Assembly (NCBI GenBank): GCA_037976565.1
Contig: CP137683.1
Span: 6,054,321 to 6,118,320, forward strand
Reading direction: 5' to 3'
DNA: 64,000 nt
Origin: Mesocentrotus franciscanus
Lineage: Eukaryota; Echinodermata; Echinoidea; Camarodonta; Strongylocentrotidae
Shown in pieces: positions 1 to 13,075 of the stretch. The notes beneath the pieces are model-generated. The model saw only the letters and a program-made list of their open reading frames with translations, was not told the DNA's origin and ran no database searches. Every line of letters begins with the position of its first letter. Positions within the stretch are counted from its first letter, which is position 1. The translations under genes and the position numbers were made by a program.

Positions 1-26
1 TGCATTCCCCTATCTTTTATTTTCAT

Positions 27-95
27 AGTTACGATTGATATCAATCGCAAAAAGTTGCGATGAATTGCAACTTTTTTTTTTATTAGAAGGGGCCC
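27..95. repeat. Decayed GGGCCC fold-back family fragment
   Basis: Contains ACGATTGATATCAATCGCAA and ends GGGGCCCAGG, both features of the family seen complete at 51343-51501. The left terminus is missing or diverged. Confidence 0.5.
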
Positions 96-770
96 AGGAA
101 TCATAATATTCAATTTATTATTATTGTGGCTAGTCTCAAGTGCATCGAGATATTGAGAACAGAAACGAAAAAAAATTGAAGTAATTGATTAAGAACTAAA
201 TTGGTATTCCTGCTCTGTCTGTTTGAAAATAAAATTGTCTCTGTAGGGAATATGGTCACAAGAATAGCTGAAAAATAAATGTTATTATGTTCACAATTAC
301 ACGTTACTTGTCGATTTTTTGAACACTGCCATTCGTTTTTTCATTGCCCCAAACGACATATGAACTTTGCTATTTTAACTGTAATGTAATAATATATATG
401 TATGTTTTGATAAAATAATTTAAAAAGTTTGAACATGTACCATGTGTACAGTCTATACGTAGTATTATATACATAACGCATGCGCCCTGAAGTATTGATA
501 TTGTGCCAGGCGTTTTTAAAATCAGGTAATTACTGCTTTGTGCAACACAATAGCTTTGCAAATTTTTCCATTTCCGGTAATGATGAGCTCCATGAAAATC
601 CTCTAAACACCGGAATGGATTAATCTTGCACTGGGAACAGTAACATAATCTTAAGCGTTTGGTATCTATCCCATGATAAAAAAATGTGGCACATGGAGAC
701 TAATTGTCTGGCATATATAGACTTAAAGACCTTCTCCGATGAAAATACAACTATACATCAATGGAAAGCT

Positions 771-943
771 GGGGGGCATTTCATCAACATTTGTCCACCG
801 ACAACTGTCAGCGCTGACTAAATTTGACCAATCAGAGGCCTGGAAAATAGTCGGTGACAATAAAATTGTCGGTGAAAATGATATTTATTAATTTTAGTCG
901 GTGAAAACCACCGACTAATTGCTTCATGAAACGCCCCCCCCCC
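771..943. mobile_element. Fold-back element with TCGGTG repeats
   Basis: 173 bp. Left GGGGGGCATTTCATCAA and right GCTTCATGAAACGCCCCC are inverted. Inside, CACCGACAACTGTCAG and several TAGTCGGTGA / CACCGACTA units give a second level of symmetry. Non-coding MITE. Confidence 0.8.
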
Positions 944-2650
944 TGATTGGACGTAGAATACAGAAAAATACACATACAACTTATGTTTCATTTCGTTATT
1001 GAACAATAAGCAGATAAAGACTTCATATTCAGCCCCGTCTGATCGAATTTGGGGTAAGCAGATGACAAATAAGCCGCTATCGTGATGACGTCACCCTATG
1101 TAGAGCAGCCAGCTCGGTCATACGTCGCGACCGGCCAGCCATGCAAATAACAATTGTGCGCGAGTAATTGTTTTAGAAAGTTTGTGAAAGTTTATGATAG
1201 TTTTGAATCGTTTTGAATTCTTCAACTATATCCTAAATCTAAAATTTAAAGGGAGTGGATTTGATACTAGAAGGGTTTTGAAAAGTCCGCTAATCGGTAT
1301 ACCTAGTAACAGTAGACTAGATCTATAAATATCGCTCGCCCAGAGTACACATGTACCATAAACCCATGTCTTTGCAAGCCGGCGCATCAGCGCAGGCTGA
1401 CCGCGCCCGTTCTACAGTACCCAGGTGCAAGATGTTGTGTGTCCCGACAGGTTGTGTACGTATCCGGAATTATGTTTGAAAATATTATAAAGCACAAATG
1501 TTCATGATGGTCGGTGCTATTTAATAAATATCTTTTGTTAAATCCAAAGGCAAAATAGTGTATATCCTCTACATATGCTGACGTCATCAAGTCCTCTTCT
1601 GTTTTTCGTGAGATTATTTCCGGGTTTTGATGCTCTTGAATTCAAGCTTTCAAACAATTATTTCTCCTCTGCATGACACTTTGTGAGCAAATAGTAACAA
1701 TTACTGTATTCTATGACTCATAAGCTTCAGTTTGATATATGATTTATCCATTTCATTTTTTCAGTTCGGAGATGGTCTTTAAATTCCGACAAAAACACAT
1801 ACAATATTTAGTCTCATCCACTCGCGGACCACAATGATGTGACGACAATCATTTCTTTATACGATCGGGCTTATTGGAGTCGATGAAAAACTACAAGGGA
1901 TGTAGTAAGAAATTCAAATACACCAGACAACATGAGAGGAAATATACCCACTCACTGCCAATAAATACTGGCACAAACGTATATAAAATATCGACAAAGA
2001 TAATTGCATCGATATCCTGGGTATTTGACGAGGAAAAATCCAATTACAAACGAAATGGATTACTTTCCTTCCTGAAATAAAACTGGAATAGCTTATAAAT
2101 ATTTAATAGCGTTCGCTTTGTAGGAAGCGTATATGTTGCATTTTTTAAACGGCGACATTGCCTTTTCTCGTGTTGTTTGATGATTATTACTTGAAAGGAA
2201 ATTGTAATTGGATTTGTAAATGTAATTAATATTGAGAGCCAGAAGGGCGTTTACCAACATACTTTAACACGGTGTTAACACCCTTCTAGCTCTGCACCGA
2301 CGTCAAATGACCATTCTCCAACTAGAAGTAATGACGTAACAATGTACATTATAATTGAATAGAAAAGGGTTTATCACTTGTAACACAAGTTTATAGTTTG
2401 ACAAAGTGTATGTAATAATAATCTGAGGTGAAATACAACCTCCCAACTAGATTGAAATATAAATAATAATGTGAACATTTGAAACCCCAATAAAATATGG
2501 CATTGTGCCAGGCCTGAAATGAGGCATTATTTATTTAATATTTGGAGATTGTTTTAGCCTCACTTCAATTCCATCTAATTCTTGAGGATGAGCTTGTAAT
2601 TAGAAATGATTTATGAAGCAAAAGTCAATTTCAAGTTTAGAAGAGAATGA

Positions 2651-2961
2651 GTGTGCGGTAGAGAGAAAAAAAAATGAGAAAAGATACACAACAAGGCGAG
2701 GGATATGAGAAATGCGAGAGAAAGAGAGTGAGGGAGGGAGGGAGTGAGACTGGGAGAGGGAGAGGGAGAGAGAGAGAGAGAGAGAGCGCGAGGGAGAAAA
2801 AGAGAGAGAGAGAGAGATAGAGTGAGCGCGAAATAAGAAAACGAGAGAGGGGCTAAGCCGTGTGGGGGAGAAAAAGAGACATAATATAGAGACAGAAGGA
2901 GATATAGAGAAAGAGAGAGAGAGAGAGAGATGGAGAGAGAGGAGAATGAGACAGAGACAGT
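2651..2961. repeat. GA-rich polypurine tract
   Basis: Over 300 bp of nearly uninterrupted purines on the + strand, with GAGAGAGAGAGAGAGAGAGA cores at about 2765 and 2915 and GGGA variants between. Confidence 0.95.
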
Positions 2962-3159
2962 GACATAGATGGATGAAGATTAGAATGTAATAGATATTGA
3001 TGAATCAGTCTCGTAATGATATACAAGGCTTGGCGTGTATGTCTGGGGCAATAACCCCTTCATATGCCTTTACATTGGCACCGATCCTGCCTATACAATA
3101 ACCTAAGAATCTCGCTTGAATTATATTTCATTTTAAACTCAATTTACGTGATTATTTCA

Positions 3160-3179
3160 AAGGGGGGGGGGGAGGGGGT
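3160..3179. repeat. Poly-G run
   Basis: GGGGGGGGGGGGAGGGGG, a guanine-quadruplex-capable run. Confidence 0.9.
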
Positions 3180-5073
3180 AAGAATACATAAGTAGGTTTG
3201 TACCTTTCAATTCATTAGAAAACAAACGATGATTAATCGGATCTTGATAATTATGACTTATGGGTTTAATGAATCGCAATCACACGCGCTTAAATGCAGT
3301 TAAAAATAATTGAAAGATAGGGGGACAAATATGCTTTACTATATTGCTAATAATTAACTCAGAGATTAAAATGTTTGATATCGAAGAACATCAAATGATT
3401 CATTTCTTATACAAGGAGAGGTCTATGAAAATTAGTTCACTGATCTCATGAAGAATTAATTTCTTACCTCTTTTACGTGTTTAACTTTCAGAGTTTGGCA
3501 TGAATCATCGTAAGGGAGTCTTTATAGAACAAATTACCTGAAAACTTTTGTAATCAGGATCGACATCTAAACGACTGATATCATGATCCTGATTGGGTAA
3601 TAATGGCCGTTGCGATTGATCTTAACTCTTTAAGCAGGGGATAACGTAATTAAATAGGAATATTATAGAACAGCCAGGATCGATAACTATTAAAACAACC
3701 GATATCATGATTTTGATTGGGTAATACTGAATCGTTATGAGTTATGGGGTAATACTGATTGATTGCAACTCTTTAGGCGAATATTATGCATGGTTGACAA
3801 CTTAATGGCCGTGATATTATGATTCTGATACCGACCTGTCACGATCGTAACTTTCTTTGCAACCTAATGCAATTACCTAATATGTCTCCGAGGTGACTGT
3901 ATAATCTCGACAAGAAGCAGAGTATGACATTAATGAGAGTGGTACATTCTGCACACTTCACAACAGAGAGGATCGAATGAACGCCATTAGCAAGATTAAA
4001 TAAAAGAAACATCTTTGACATGTTTTGAATGTAACGGAAACGAAAACAACAATGCATGCTGTCATGACAACTGCTTAATAAGAAACGAAAGGAAACATGC
4101 AACGAAAATGTCAAAATACTACGACTTTTGGATGAAGACTCTGATATAGCGTTGAGTTGAATTCAAGTCGAGTTGAATTCTTATGGTAGATCTTTATTCT
4201 GCATTCATCATCTGGAATTAAATCGTGTATGAGCATGAGAGATAGAGGAATGTATAATACGACCAATGTTTAATACTGAATTTTTGAAATGAATGGCGAA
4301 GATGATGAATGGGAATCTATTTTATTCGAATACATATGGGCTAAAAGAAATCTTTCTATTCGCCAGATATTCTATAAAAAAGAGTGCTAACAGTGAGTCA
4401 ATTTATCAAGAAACACAATTAATTGTATACAGTTGGCATACGCAGAACTTTGTGATGATCGTATAAAGAATGTCAAAACTTTGAACTAAAAATATATCTT
4501 ATTACAGTGTTTTCCCCTATTGTTCGTCAAGTTTCTCCGTGGAAACTAGAGATTTTTGACGTTCGACATGACCTACTTCTGCTTTTTGTTTTTCTCTTAC
4601 GAAATTAGATACAGCCAAATCATGTTAATGATTTCAAATTGCTTCAATAATGAAGCAATTTGATTTTAAGCTTCAGTCACTGAAAATGATTTAAGGGGGT
4701 ATTTGAGATGACTTCTAAAGACATAAACAGAGAGGATTTTCCCAGCTTAATATGATTTATGCCCCCATCGCTAGAATTTTAAGAATGAATGGATCAGAAC
4801 CCCACAGTGCCCCTATAAACTAGATTATGATAATCCAACACTATAAATCAATACTTTGCATTTAAAGGGAACCAAAAACCTTCATCCTAAGTTACCTTTA
4901 TTGTAAAGTTTCAACGATATGAATAAGATTGGAGAAAAATTGAACAAAATCAGGCAAGGTATAAGGAAGTTAAAGCTTTTTGAAATAACTGGTTACAAGG
5001 GCGATATTTAATTTGATGCGTCATTTGTGGACAACTCTCCATTCTGATCAAGACATTAATCTAAATGTACGTT

Positions 5074-5508
5074 GTCTTGAATGTCTTGAAGTGGGAAAGT
5101 AACGACTATTAGTTGTCGAATCGACGTAAGTGCTACCAAGTCAGAAAGTAATATTCTGATTTTCAGGCCATTGTACCGAATGGTCGTACGTTTTGTGTTG
5201 CGCAAAGATTCAATCAGTTTAATTTTGGCCATTACAAGAAGTGGGTTATTGATGTAGACAAATGCTCATGTACCCTTTACAGCTCATTTTATGTATGTTA
5301 TTACCAAAGAAGAAAAAAAGGCCAGTCAGTCACTCAATAATGTCTGACAGTGAATTCTAGCAAGTAAACGGGTTTCCTTGCATAATTTGAATATTAGGAC
5401 ACTGCTCAAGTTTAAATTTCACAGATAGGACATACATGACATATTCATAATTCCTGCAAAGTTCTACAGAATTTGATGTTGGGTGCAAAAGGGACATAGT
5501 ATCTTTAA
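5074..5508. repeat. TTAA-type element ending CTATGTCCC, truncated copy
   Basis: Inverted relative to the copy at 32312-32846 and similar over most of its length (for example GAATGGTCGTACGTTTTGTG and TTGCATAATTTGAATATTAG). The right end is GGGACATAGTATCTTTAA, as expected for an intact terminus. The left end does not match the other copy; a TTAAAGGGAACC at 4862 might be an alternative edge. Confidence 0.8.
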
Positions 5509-6125
5509 AATGCCGCTACTTGTTTAATCCATTTGGCCCGAATTCTGATCGCCAGGTTTAACTTACGCTGGGTTGTGTGTGGTAATAACGGTGGTTCAAC
5601 TTGTCATTTTAACTCAGGATTGTAATTTAGTGTTCTGATAGCGAGGCTTCGTTTACCCCTAATTTGAAATTAAACCAGCAATCGGAAAACGAGCCTAGTG
5701 TTTTCTGTATAAACACAGGCAAATTTAGGTAAGGGCATGTCTTTCTTTTGCTATGACAGGCAACTCGTCTTATAAAATCTTTTATATACCTCACTTTAGA
5801 AATCTAGCCATCTGATTGGTCGAAATTGGAGTCGTGATTTTAGCCATGCCCCGCCTACCAGTCAATAGTCTTTTGAAAAGTGCTCTCATACATAACTGCG
5901 ATCCCCCTTGGTTTACGTGTTAAAATTGTCTTTGTGCGAGCGCGGACACCATACAGTGCTTTTTGTCTGCGATTCCCAAATGATTGAAACTTTCATCATT
6001 TTTCCAGCGAAGATTAACAGACAGTGTCTCAGTTTTTCCGTGATATTTTAACCAATCTTTACTCAATAAAAGGATAAGGTAAGAATTCTTGGTAGATTTT
6101 TGTTTCACTTAGGCATATAAAAGAC

Positions 6126-6306
6126 ATATCGACTGCTTTAATATTCGAGGACTGGCTGTTTCTATACTGGCTCGCGGGAAAGTTGAATCCGCTGCCATCA
6201 TCCCTCGGCGCGCCGCCCACCCAGGCGCGCCTCGGGGTGATAGCAGCGGATTCAACTTCCCCTTGAGCGTATAAAAACAGCCAATCCTCTCGTAGCAGTC
6301 GATATC
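6126..6306. repeat. GC-rich 181-bp palindrome
   Basis: Left arm ATATCGACTGC..GGACTGGCTGTTTCTATAC..AGTTGAATCCGCTGC is answered by GCAGCGGATTCAACTT..GTATAAAAACAGCCAATCC..GCAGTCGATAT. The centre is GGCGCGCCGCCCACCCAGGC, much richer in GC than its surroundings. Probably a fold-back element; single copy in this window. Confidence 0.85.
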
Positions 6307-7203
6307 TCTATATGACTCAATCTGTATAGGAAATGAACAATAGAATAACCAGACAGTGCTTCATTCGAGGTAGACATTTCCCGCTCCGCTTCGATGGAAA
6401 ACACGTCCAGAATCAAAGGGGAAAAAGAGAAGGACATTCAAATGTCAACTCTAAGAACTCTGTAATTGCTTATCGGAGGTTGAGCATCAGCCCAATTTAT
6501 CTCATCAATCTTGTTACTAGACGAGACACTGAGTCATATTAAGGCATTACTTTAAAGAAAGGTCATCATATTAACCATCCCTCTCCGTAGCACTTGGAAT
6601 TTCTATTCCAAAGGAACGTCAGGGGGGAAAAGGAAGAATTTGTGACCTGCCTACATCTAAGTATTTCTCATCTGTTTATATCCCTGTGCAGGCACATTGT
6701 CGTACCACGTGTAATTATGTACAGTAAATACTGTCTTTAGCAACTTTATGATAAAATTGACAATTCTAATACCAATAGTCACATAATCGTTCCTATGTAC
6801 TACATATACATGTATGTACGTGATATCCTTCAAACAGCCTCATAGTGCTTAACAGGTAGCTATATAGCGTACACTTCTTTCTTGGGATGTTATTGTATGC
6901 GCAAGGAGTATCATGTGTTTAGGCTATTAAATTATTAATTGGATAGCATTCCATGCATATAGCTTTGGTTGCTTTTCTTGGGTTTCTTGAAGACAGAGTA
7001 TATAAATGAAGTGTTTCCTATTAAGTCAATTGTAAGTAAGCTACACGGATATACTGAATAAAAAAAATACTGAATGTAAAAGAAAAACAAATAGAACATA
7101 AAATGAAACTCCAACTTAAAATAATTATTATTCAAATAATTATTATTCAGCATTTGGCGTCACCTGTGCCTCGGAGGCGAATAACGAACTAAATCACTGT
7201 TAT

Positions 7204-7500
7204 CTAATTGGGGGTGTGCAGGTGGACCACTACACCGGGGTTTCCCCCTACTCTTATACGAGTAGCGCAGTGGGTTCTTAACGTGCAAAGGTGGTGACTC
7301 TCATCTACACGGGACCTCAATTTAACGTCCTTTCCGAGGGACGGAGTGTTTTCCACTTAACAAAACCTGTGTCTATGAAACAGGGGAGGGGCACGTTAAC
7401 ACACAACGCATGCTTCAGCCATCCACCAGGGTTGGATTCGAACCCATGATCTTTGGTTCAACAGGCAGACGCTTTGCCGACTGAGCCAATTCGTCTCCAC
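7204..7500 (-). mobile_element. tRNA-derived SINE
   Basis: On the minus strand the head (7425-7500) reads as a tRNA-like pol III promoter: box A TTGGCTCAGTCGGCAAAGCG and box B GGGTTCGAATCC. The body contains CCCTCGGAAAGGACGTTAAA and GAGGTCCCGTGTAGATGAGA, then a CACC-rich tail. It is not a functional tRNA gene because the acceptor arm is not closed. Confidence 0.8.
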
Positions 7501-8853
7501 ATAATAGTTTGTGTATACTTGAAACGTATATAAACAACCCCCAAAAAGATTTGCCTGGCATTCTATTGCTTAACGAATAAAGAGTATAAGGAAAATATAT
7601 GATAACATAAAACCCCGCGTATAGGGCTTGCCCGACAAGTGGCAGTAATCTTCAAATAAATGGAATTTTCTGTGGGACGAAGGAAAACAAAATGCATTAT
7701 GTAAAATTCATCACTCTCTATAGCTTGCTCAGATCAGAGTTAAGAGTTGGTTCATGCCACTCGTACGAATCCATCTATCAATACAGTTCACATACATGCT
7801 ATATCTGACTAAGATGTAAACGTAAGCAGCCGTCTTCCCAAGAACATGTGCAGTATGTTAAATATGAAACCTTGTTTATCGTTACATTCAGGCGTGCCAA
7901 TTTCCAAATTGAAATGATCGCTAGCTGTTACCTCAATGCAATACTCCCAGGGGCAGAAATTGAAAATATATGGAATCTACCGAAGATGTTAAAGTACTGT
8001 AGTTTTCTTGTAAGCATGGGGAATTGATAAATGTACGCTCGAAGAAACAGCGCATGTAATATGAAATAAATAATTTGTCCTTTTATATAGCGCAGCTTAT
8101 TATACCATGTATATAAGTATACTCTACTGCGGTTCGTCCAAAGTAAATTATTAGTAGCTGGGTCGCCATGAGACTAAAGCGTTAACACGTTCAAGTAATT
8201 TCTTCCTAACCGGTACTCCTTAATGATTAATGCCTTGCCACATGACATGAGTGCCGCGGGGGTACTAGAACCGTAAACCCTGTTACTCAGTATCCATTGG
8301 AGCACGAAATTTCGATTAATTTTTTTTTTAGATTTAGTATCAATGTTTCCAATATCTATTGCATGATTTTTATCCATTTCATGCTATCTAAGTAAGATGT
8401 GAATGTAGGGGTTTTAACGGACATCCTTTCCTTCTGAGAGCGAACAGAAAATAGGAATTCATATCAGATGTGTCCCTTAATGGTTCTATTTGAATTAAAT
8501 AAAGATTATGCCAGATGTTACGATGTTCTGCTCATGACCTCCTGAAGTTTACGTGCAAACATCTGTAATTGTATTGACTCATCGCTATCTAAGTAATACG
8601 TTAAGATGAGTTTTAAGTCCTTTAAATCTTGAGTCCTAAAGGCGAAATAAAAATGTGCTTCTCGTACAGTGTCATCGTATTAAATAATGCATGTATCTGA
8701 TGCTTTGTTGTTCCGCTCACGATCTCAGATGAATTTTAGTACAAACATCCGAAAGCGAAAGGATGTCCATATAGAGTTACTGTGCATATTTTACGAAATT
8801 TCGAAGAGATACATGCGCACAAAGTTATCTCTATGTATTAAACACGCCTTTCA

Positions 8854-8897
8854 AACCAAGGAGTTAAACAGCGAGCTGGCTTAGTAACTCCTTGGTT
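8854..8897. repeat. ACCAAGGAG hairpin 1
   Basis: Perfect 13-bp stem AACCAAGGAGTTA / TAACTCCTTGGTT with an 18-bp loop. Confidence 0.8.
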
Positions 8898-9028
8898 AAA
8901 AATGGAAATTTCTAACTAGACATTTGAATAGGTTGTACGACCCATGCTCTTACGACCATTGCTCCGCAGTAATTCCCTACACTAAATGAATTCATAACTT
9001 CAACCCTGACCCAGCACTATACCTTACC

Positions 9029-9413
9029 TTAAAGGGATCCGGTAACTTTGTCTCAGATTCTGAAACAAAATCCTGGATTTAGCTCATGCTGCAATGATAA
9101 CTATAAACCTTTAGGTCAGTCAGAAACCCCATGACTTTTACAATCCGATCGCCTGTCTGATTATCAAGATATTTATGATTGGAAATCGAAACAAAATTTT
9201 GCGTTTTCCTAACGGTTTTCATAACACGACAGTCTATTGGGGAAAACGAGTATGGTAAAACCGGTCACTCAAAGATTTTTACTTTTTTGAGGCACTTCTT
9301 GATCATTTTGAAGCGCTATTTTTTTAGGGCCTCAATATTACACCATATCACAGACACTGATAACACGTAAGGCCGTGCATCTCAGATTTAACATTGTTAA
9401 ACTATGCCTTTAA
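9029..9413. mobile_element. TTAAAGG-ended element (CTGAGATGCACGG family), copy 1
   Basis: 385 bp from TTAAAGGGATCCGGTAAC to GCATAGTTTAACAATG complemented, ending CCTTTAA. Opposite orientation to the two copies at 27165 and 29089, and similar over its whole length. The ends share TTAAAGG.AT. Non-coding, no ATG-initiated frame. The equal boundaries in three copies define the unit well. Confidence 0.9.
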
Positions 9414-9928
9414 CCGTAACCATACACCTAATCTAAAACCCTGTTGCAACTCTAATCATAACCCTTTAATTATGACGAACTAAATGTTGTCGTTGGAGTA
9501 AATATATGATTACTAGTTGAGTAACTAGTAGGCCTACATGACAATTTCTACACCACTGCTGCAAAAATAATAATTTGAAAACACTTAGGCGGATTATATT
9601 CCTTGTGCAAAGAACATGGAAAGTTGTATAAGGTTTTTCCTCCGTAAAGGAGCAAACACCAAGCTATTTCTGCTCTAATTACTGAAAAGAAATTGCGTTG
9701 ATTCAAACGTGTACCCCCAATAAAATTACCTGAATGGCTTTTGCCAATCGAGTAATTCCGGAGGCGTCTTCGCTTGCCGTTGCCCCGCTGTTACATTTTA
9801 CGCTGTATGGACAGCGTATCAACTCTTGAAAGGTTTGAAGTCTCAAAGGAAATATAGTGCGTCGTTTATAGCTGTCCGTTGGGGGTTTACACATAGCTCA
9901 GACACCTGCACCTTGCTACAACGTATGC

Positions 9929-10070
9929 GAGACCGGTCACATTGCACCATCAATCTATTACGGGACCGGTCACATTGCACCAATAAATACGGGGCCGGAC
10001 ACATTGCACAAAAACGGGACCGGTCACATGGCACCATCAATCTATAACGGGACCGGTCACATAGCACCAA
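9929..10070. repeat. 33-bp minisatellite GGGACCGGTCACATTGCACC
   Basis: Five imperfect units, each with a GACCGGTCACAT.GCACC core and an AT-rich CATCAATCTATTAC spacer (spacers vary, one unit reads GGGGCCGGACACATTGCAC). ACCGGT is palindromic in each unit. Confidence 0.9.
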
Positions 10071-10704
10071 TTATGTTAACGATAACTATAAACCAGTCTT
10101 TGCAAAACAAAATTATATTATGCCTTTCTTGTAAAGCATAAATCAAATGATGTGACGTCTCTGTGCACTTTCAAAAGACTTTTGATGTTATTAACCCGGC
10201 TTTAGCTCAGGCTACATGGCAACCGTAGCGCCCTATTCATTCGAGTAGTTCAATATTTTTCTTCACAGACCGATTTCATTGTTATGCATGAGGTTAGTGT
10301 TATCCTGAATAGTGTGACAGGCCCTTATGAATTATTGTTCTGGATGCTTGGCCATCTTAAATGGTTATTGAACACGAACAAAGCAAATATGACGATTTTG
10401 GTTTCCATTATTACTTTTTTTATTTGCTGTAGATGAAAGACGGTATTCAGTGCGAATGATAAACTTTAAACTATCTACTACTCTATGAAACCAGAAGAGA
10501 GATAATTTTCATCTGAGTTTCTTTTCCCCACAATATATGCCCGTTCTGACCTGATGATATTGGTACTGTACGCGTATATTTTACACAGGATTAAAAAAAT
10601 AACCAGCAGACGAAATATATTTTGTCCAAATACACATAAATGTTAGTGTCACCACATATTAAAATATGTATCCTATTTAGTATACGATACTAATGACAAT
10701 ATTT

Positions 10705-11520
10705 ATATAGATTAAAGATTAAAGATTCAAGATTCAAATTTTATTGTCCGCATTAAAAACACAGAAATTTGGCCTCCACTGGCAAAAGATAACAATAAAT
10801 AACATAAGAATACATAAATGTGCACAACACATAAACATCAATTAGATTTACAAACAATTTTGAATACATTATGACAAAAGTAAAGACCTATGCTAAAGAA
10901 GAGGAGATAGCAGAGTAAGATGATAGACCGAAAAGGAATGAAAGAAGAGTAAGAAAGAACAAGAATGTAGGTAAGGGGAAGAGAGAATAAAAACCGCTTG
11001 CATATTATGCCTCCAAATATCTGCTTTACTAAAGTTTAAAAAATAAGGTAAAAAGGCAGCGGCCCCCTCTCGCAAACATATACAAATTCCGCAAGGCTCC
11101 ACCTGCAGACCATCTCCAGCGCGAGAACGCCCCAGCAAAATCCCAAACCAAACAGACAAGAAGCCCGGCAATGAGAAGCGAACACGTCTCTCCTATTCTC
11201 TCTGAATTAAATTTCGCTTCGGCCAGACACTACATTCAGATTCATAGAAAGCAAAAGAAAGGCGCCATCCTCCCACCACCAAACCACTCGCCCGTCCGAT
11301 TCAAATTCCACCAGGGTCACTCTATCACGAGTGCAAATGAGGGCTGCTGCGCTCAACTTGGGGTTTAACACCCCAACAAAAAAAACGATTGATGTTCCCT
11401 CAAGACACCATTCGTAAAATACGAGGCAAAGGTTTCTGGAGAAAAACTTGAAGTTCGGAAGTGATATAAAACTGTAGCGCACATCTCTAGATAAACTGAT
11501 GTTCAAGGCGCATGCAAAAT
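10705..11520. repeat. Possible retroposon remnant
   Basis: Starts ATTAAAGATTAAAGATTCAAGATTC, written here as a TTCAAGATTCAAATTTTATT-type edge, and continues into a more GC-rich region with two minus-strand open frames of 92 and 99 codons (10893-11171, 11207-11506) that I cannot assign. A similar edge, TTCAGATTCAGAATAATGTT, stands at 45463. Confidence 0.4.
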
Positions 11521-11718
11521 AATTTCAATTTCAATTATCCAAAGGAAATCAACATAAATATAAGAAGACAACGAAGCTCCTATCAATTATCTATCATACT
11601 CTACCCCCACCACCCTACCACTCTGTCCCACCCTAATGTGTCAACATATTTTAGAAGGGGTTGACACCCTTATTTCAAAGTTAACTTTGTGAGATGTTAT
11701 AAACTGAATAGTCATTAA

Positions 11719-11738
11719 AAAAAAAAAAAAAAAAAACA
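11719..11738. repeat. Poly-A run
   Basis: About 20 consecutive A. Could be a retroposon tail or plain homopolymer; no element body recognised before it. Confidence 0.85.
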
Positions 11739-12266
11739 TATAATATATAACAGAGTAGCACTACTTACTAACGACAATAGATTTAGGTAAGTGCCCTTAT
11801 ACAATGCTATATAAACCAGGCCAAGTTATAAATGTTCGTACGTATTTGCTCATTAAAGTGGCATGTTTTTTTCTTTTGATATTAAATGCATAAAGGGGTA
11901 ACTAAGTGGGCGATTTGTATGAAGGTCATGCATCTTTTCAATATATCTTGTTGGGGCTCTTTCGAGGGGGAGAAAAATTTATTCGTCATTTTAGGTGACC
12001 TCACATCGATGTCAGTACCATTAACCATGTCAATGTTTCTACCAAAATGTAGTTCACCTAGCCGAAGGAAGTAATTCATCGGTATTCCTTGTGGTCCTAT
12101 AAAATATAATATCGAGAGCGTCCAGAATAATAATGAGGGGTTGGGAACCATTTGATAACATGACGTGGATCTTGATAACATTACGAGTTAGCGAAAGGAT
12201 AATGGTTGCGACTATTTTTGGAGCATAAACAATTTTGTTATTTGAATATGCCCATCTGTACAACAA

Positions 12267-12424
12267 GGCCCCGTCTGATAAAGAGTTGGTATTAATCGCA
12301 ACTTATTTGCGATTGATATCAATCGACACTATTTACATAAGAGATAGAAGACTGCAAACTTGCGATTGATTGGAGGACTTGCGATTGATTTGGATCAATC
12401 GCAACTCTATATGAGACGGGGCCC
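12267..12424. mobile_element. GGGCCC fold-back element, copy 2
   Basis: Runs from GGCCCCGTCTGATAAAGAG to ATGAGACGGGGCCC. Inside are the palindromic TTGCGATTGATATCAATCG and the family-specific ACATAAGAGATAGAAGACTG. It is 158 bp with inverted ends of about 20 bp and no coding capacity, so a MITE-like non-autonomous element. A polypurine array starts soon after its right end. Confidence 0.85.
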
Positions 12425-12454
12425 AGATCTGCATAATAAGTATTTACGTCTACA

Positions 12455-12803
12455 AACAGAAGAAGTAGTAGTAATAGTATTAGTAGTAATAATATTCGTA
12501 GTAGTAGTAGTTGTAGTAGTAGTAGAAGTAGTAGTAGTAGTAAGAAGAAGATGAAGAAGGAGAAGGAGAAGAAGAAAACGAAGAAGAGAAGGAGAAGAAG
12601 AAGATGATGAAGAAGAAGAAGAAGACGAAGAAGGAGAAGAAGGAGATGAAGAGGAAGAAGAAGAAGAAGACGAAGAAGCTGAATAAGAAGACGATGAAGA
12701 CGAAGAAGAAAAAGAAGATGGAGAAGAAGAAGAAAATAAAGAAGAAGCAGATGAAGAAGAAGACGAGGAAGAAGAAGCAGCAGCAGCAGCAGCAGCAGCA
12801 GAC
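12455..12803. repeat. Purine-rich AGT/AAG array with (CAG)8 end
   Basis: Begins as TAGTAGTAG units, becomes GAAGAAGAAG with GAC/GAT interruptions, and ends in eight CAG repeats at about 12777-12802. Strongly strand-asymmetric; long open frames across it (Lys-rich on +, Phe/Leu-rich on -) are products of the repeat. Confidence 0.95.
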
Positions 12804-13075
12804 AGGTGGCATCAAATAATCCAAAGCTTTGAGTTATTTCCATACATTTAGAACATTTCTTTTATCACATTAAAATCATGATATCTTTCCACATGGTAAT
12901 AAACATAAAGACAAAACTCACAAAATTTATTGACCTGAATTTAACCTTATTTTCAAGTTTGATGGGCCTCTTTGTAAATAAATTTACCGTTGTCAACAAC
13001 CTTAACCATGATCCAGTGCGCTAGCGAGCATCGGAGCGAAATTCCTCTACTTGAAAGTGTAAATATCTCCATGGT

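Noticed and set aside
12319..12843. 174-codon Leu/Phe-rich open frames and a Lys-rich + strand frame
   Set aside because: Translation of the trinucleotide purine array; frames of every kind stay open there.
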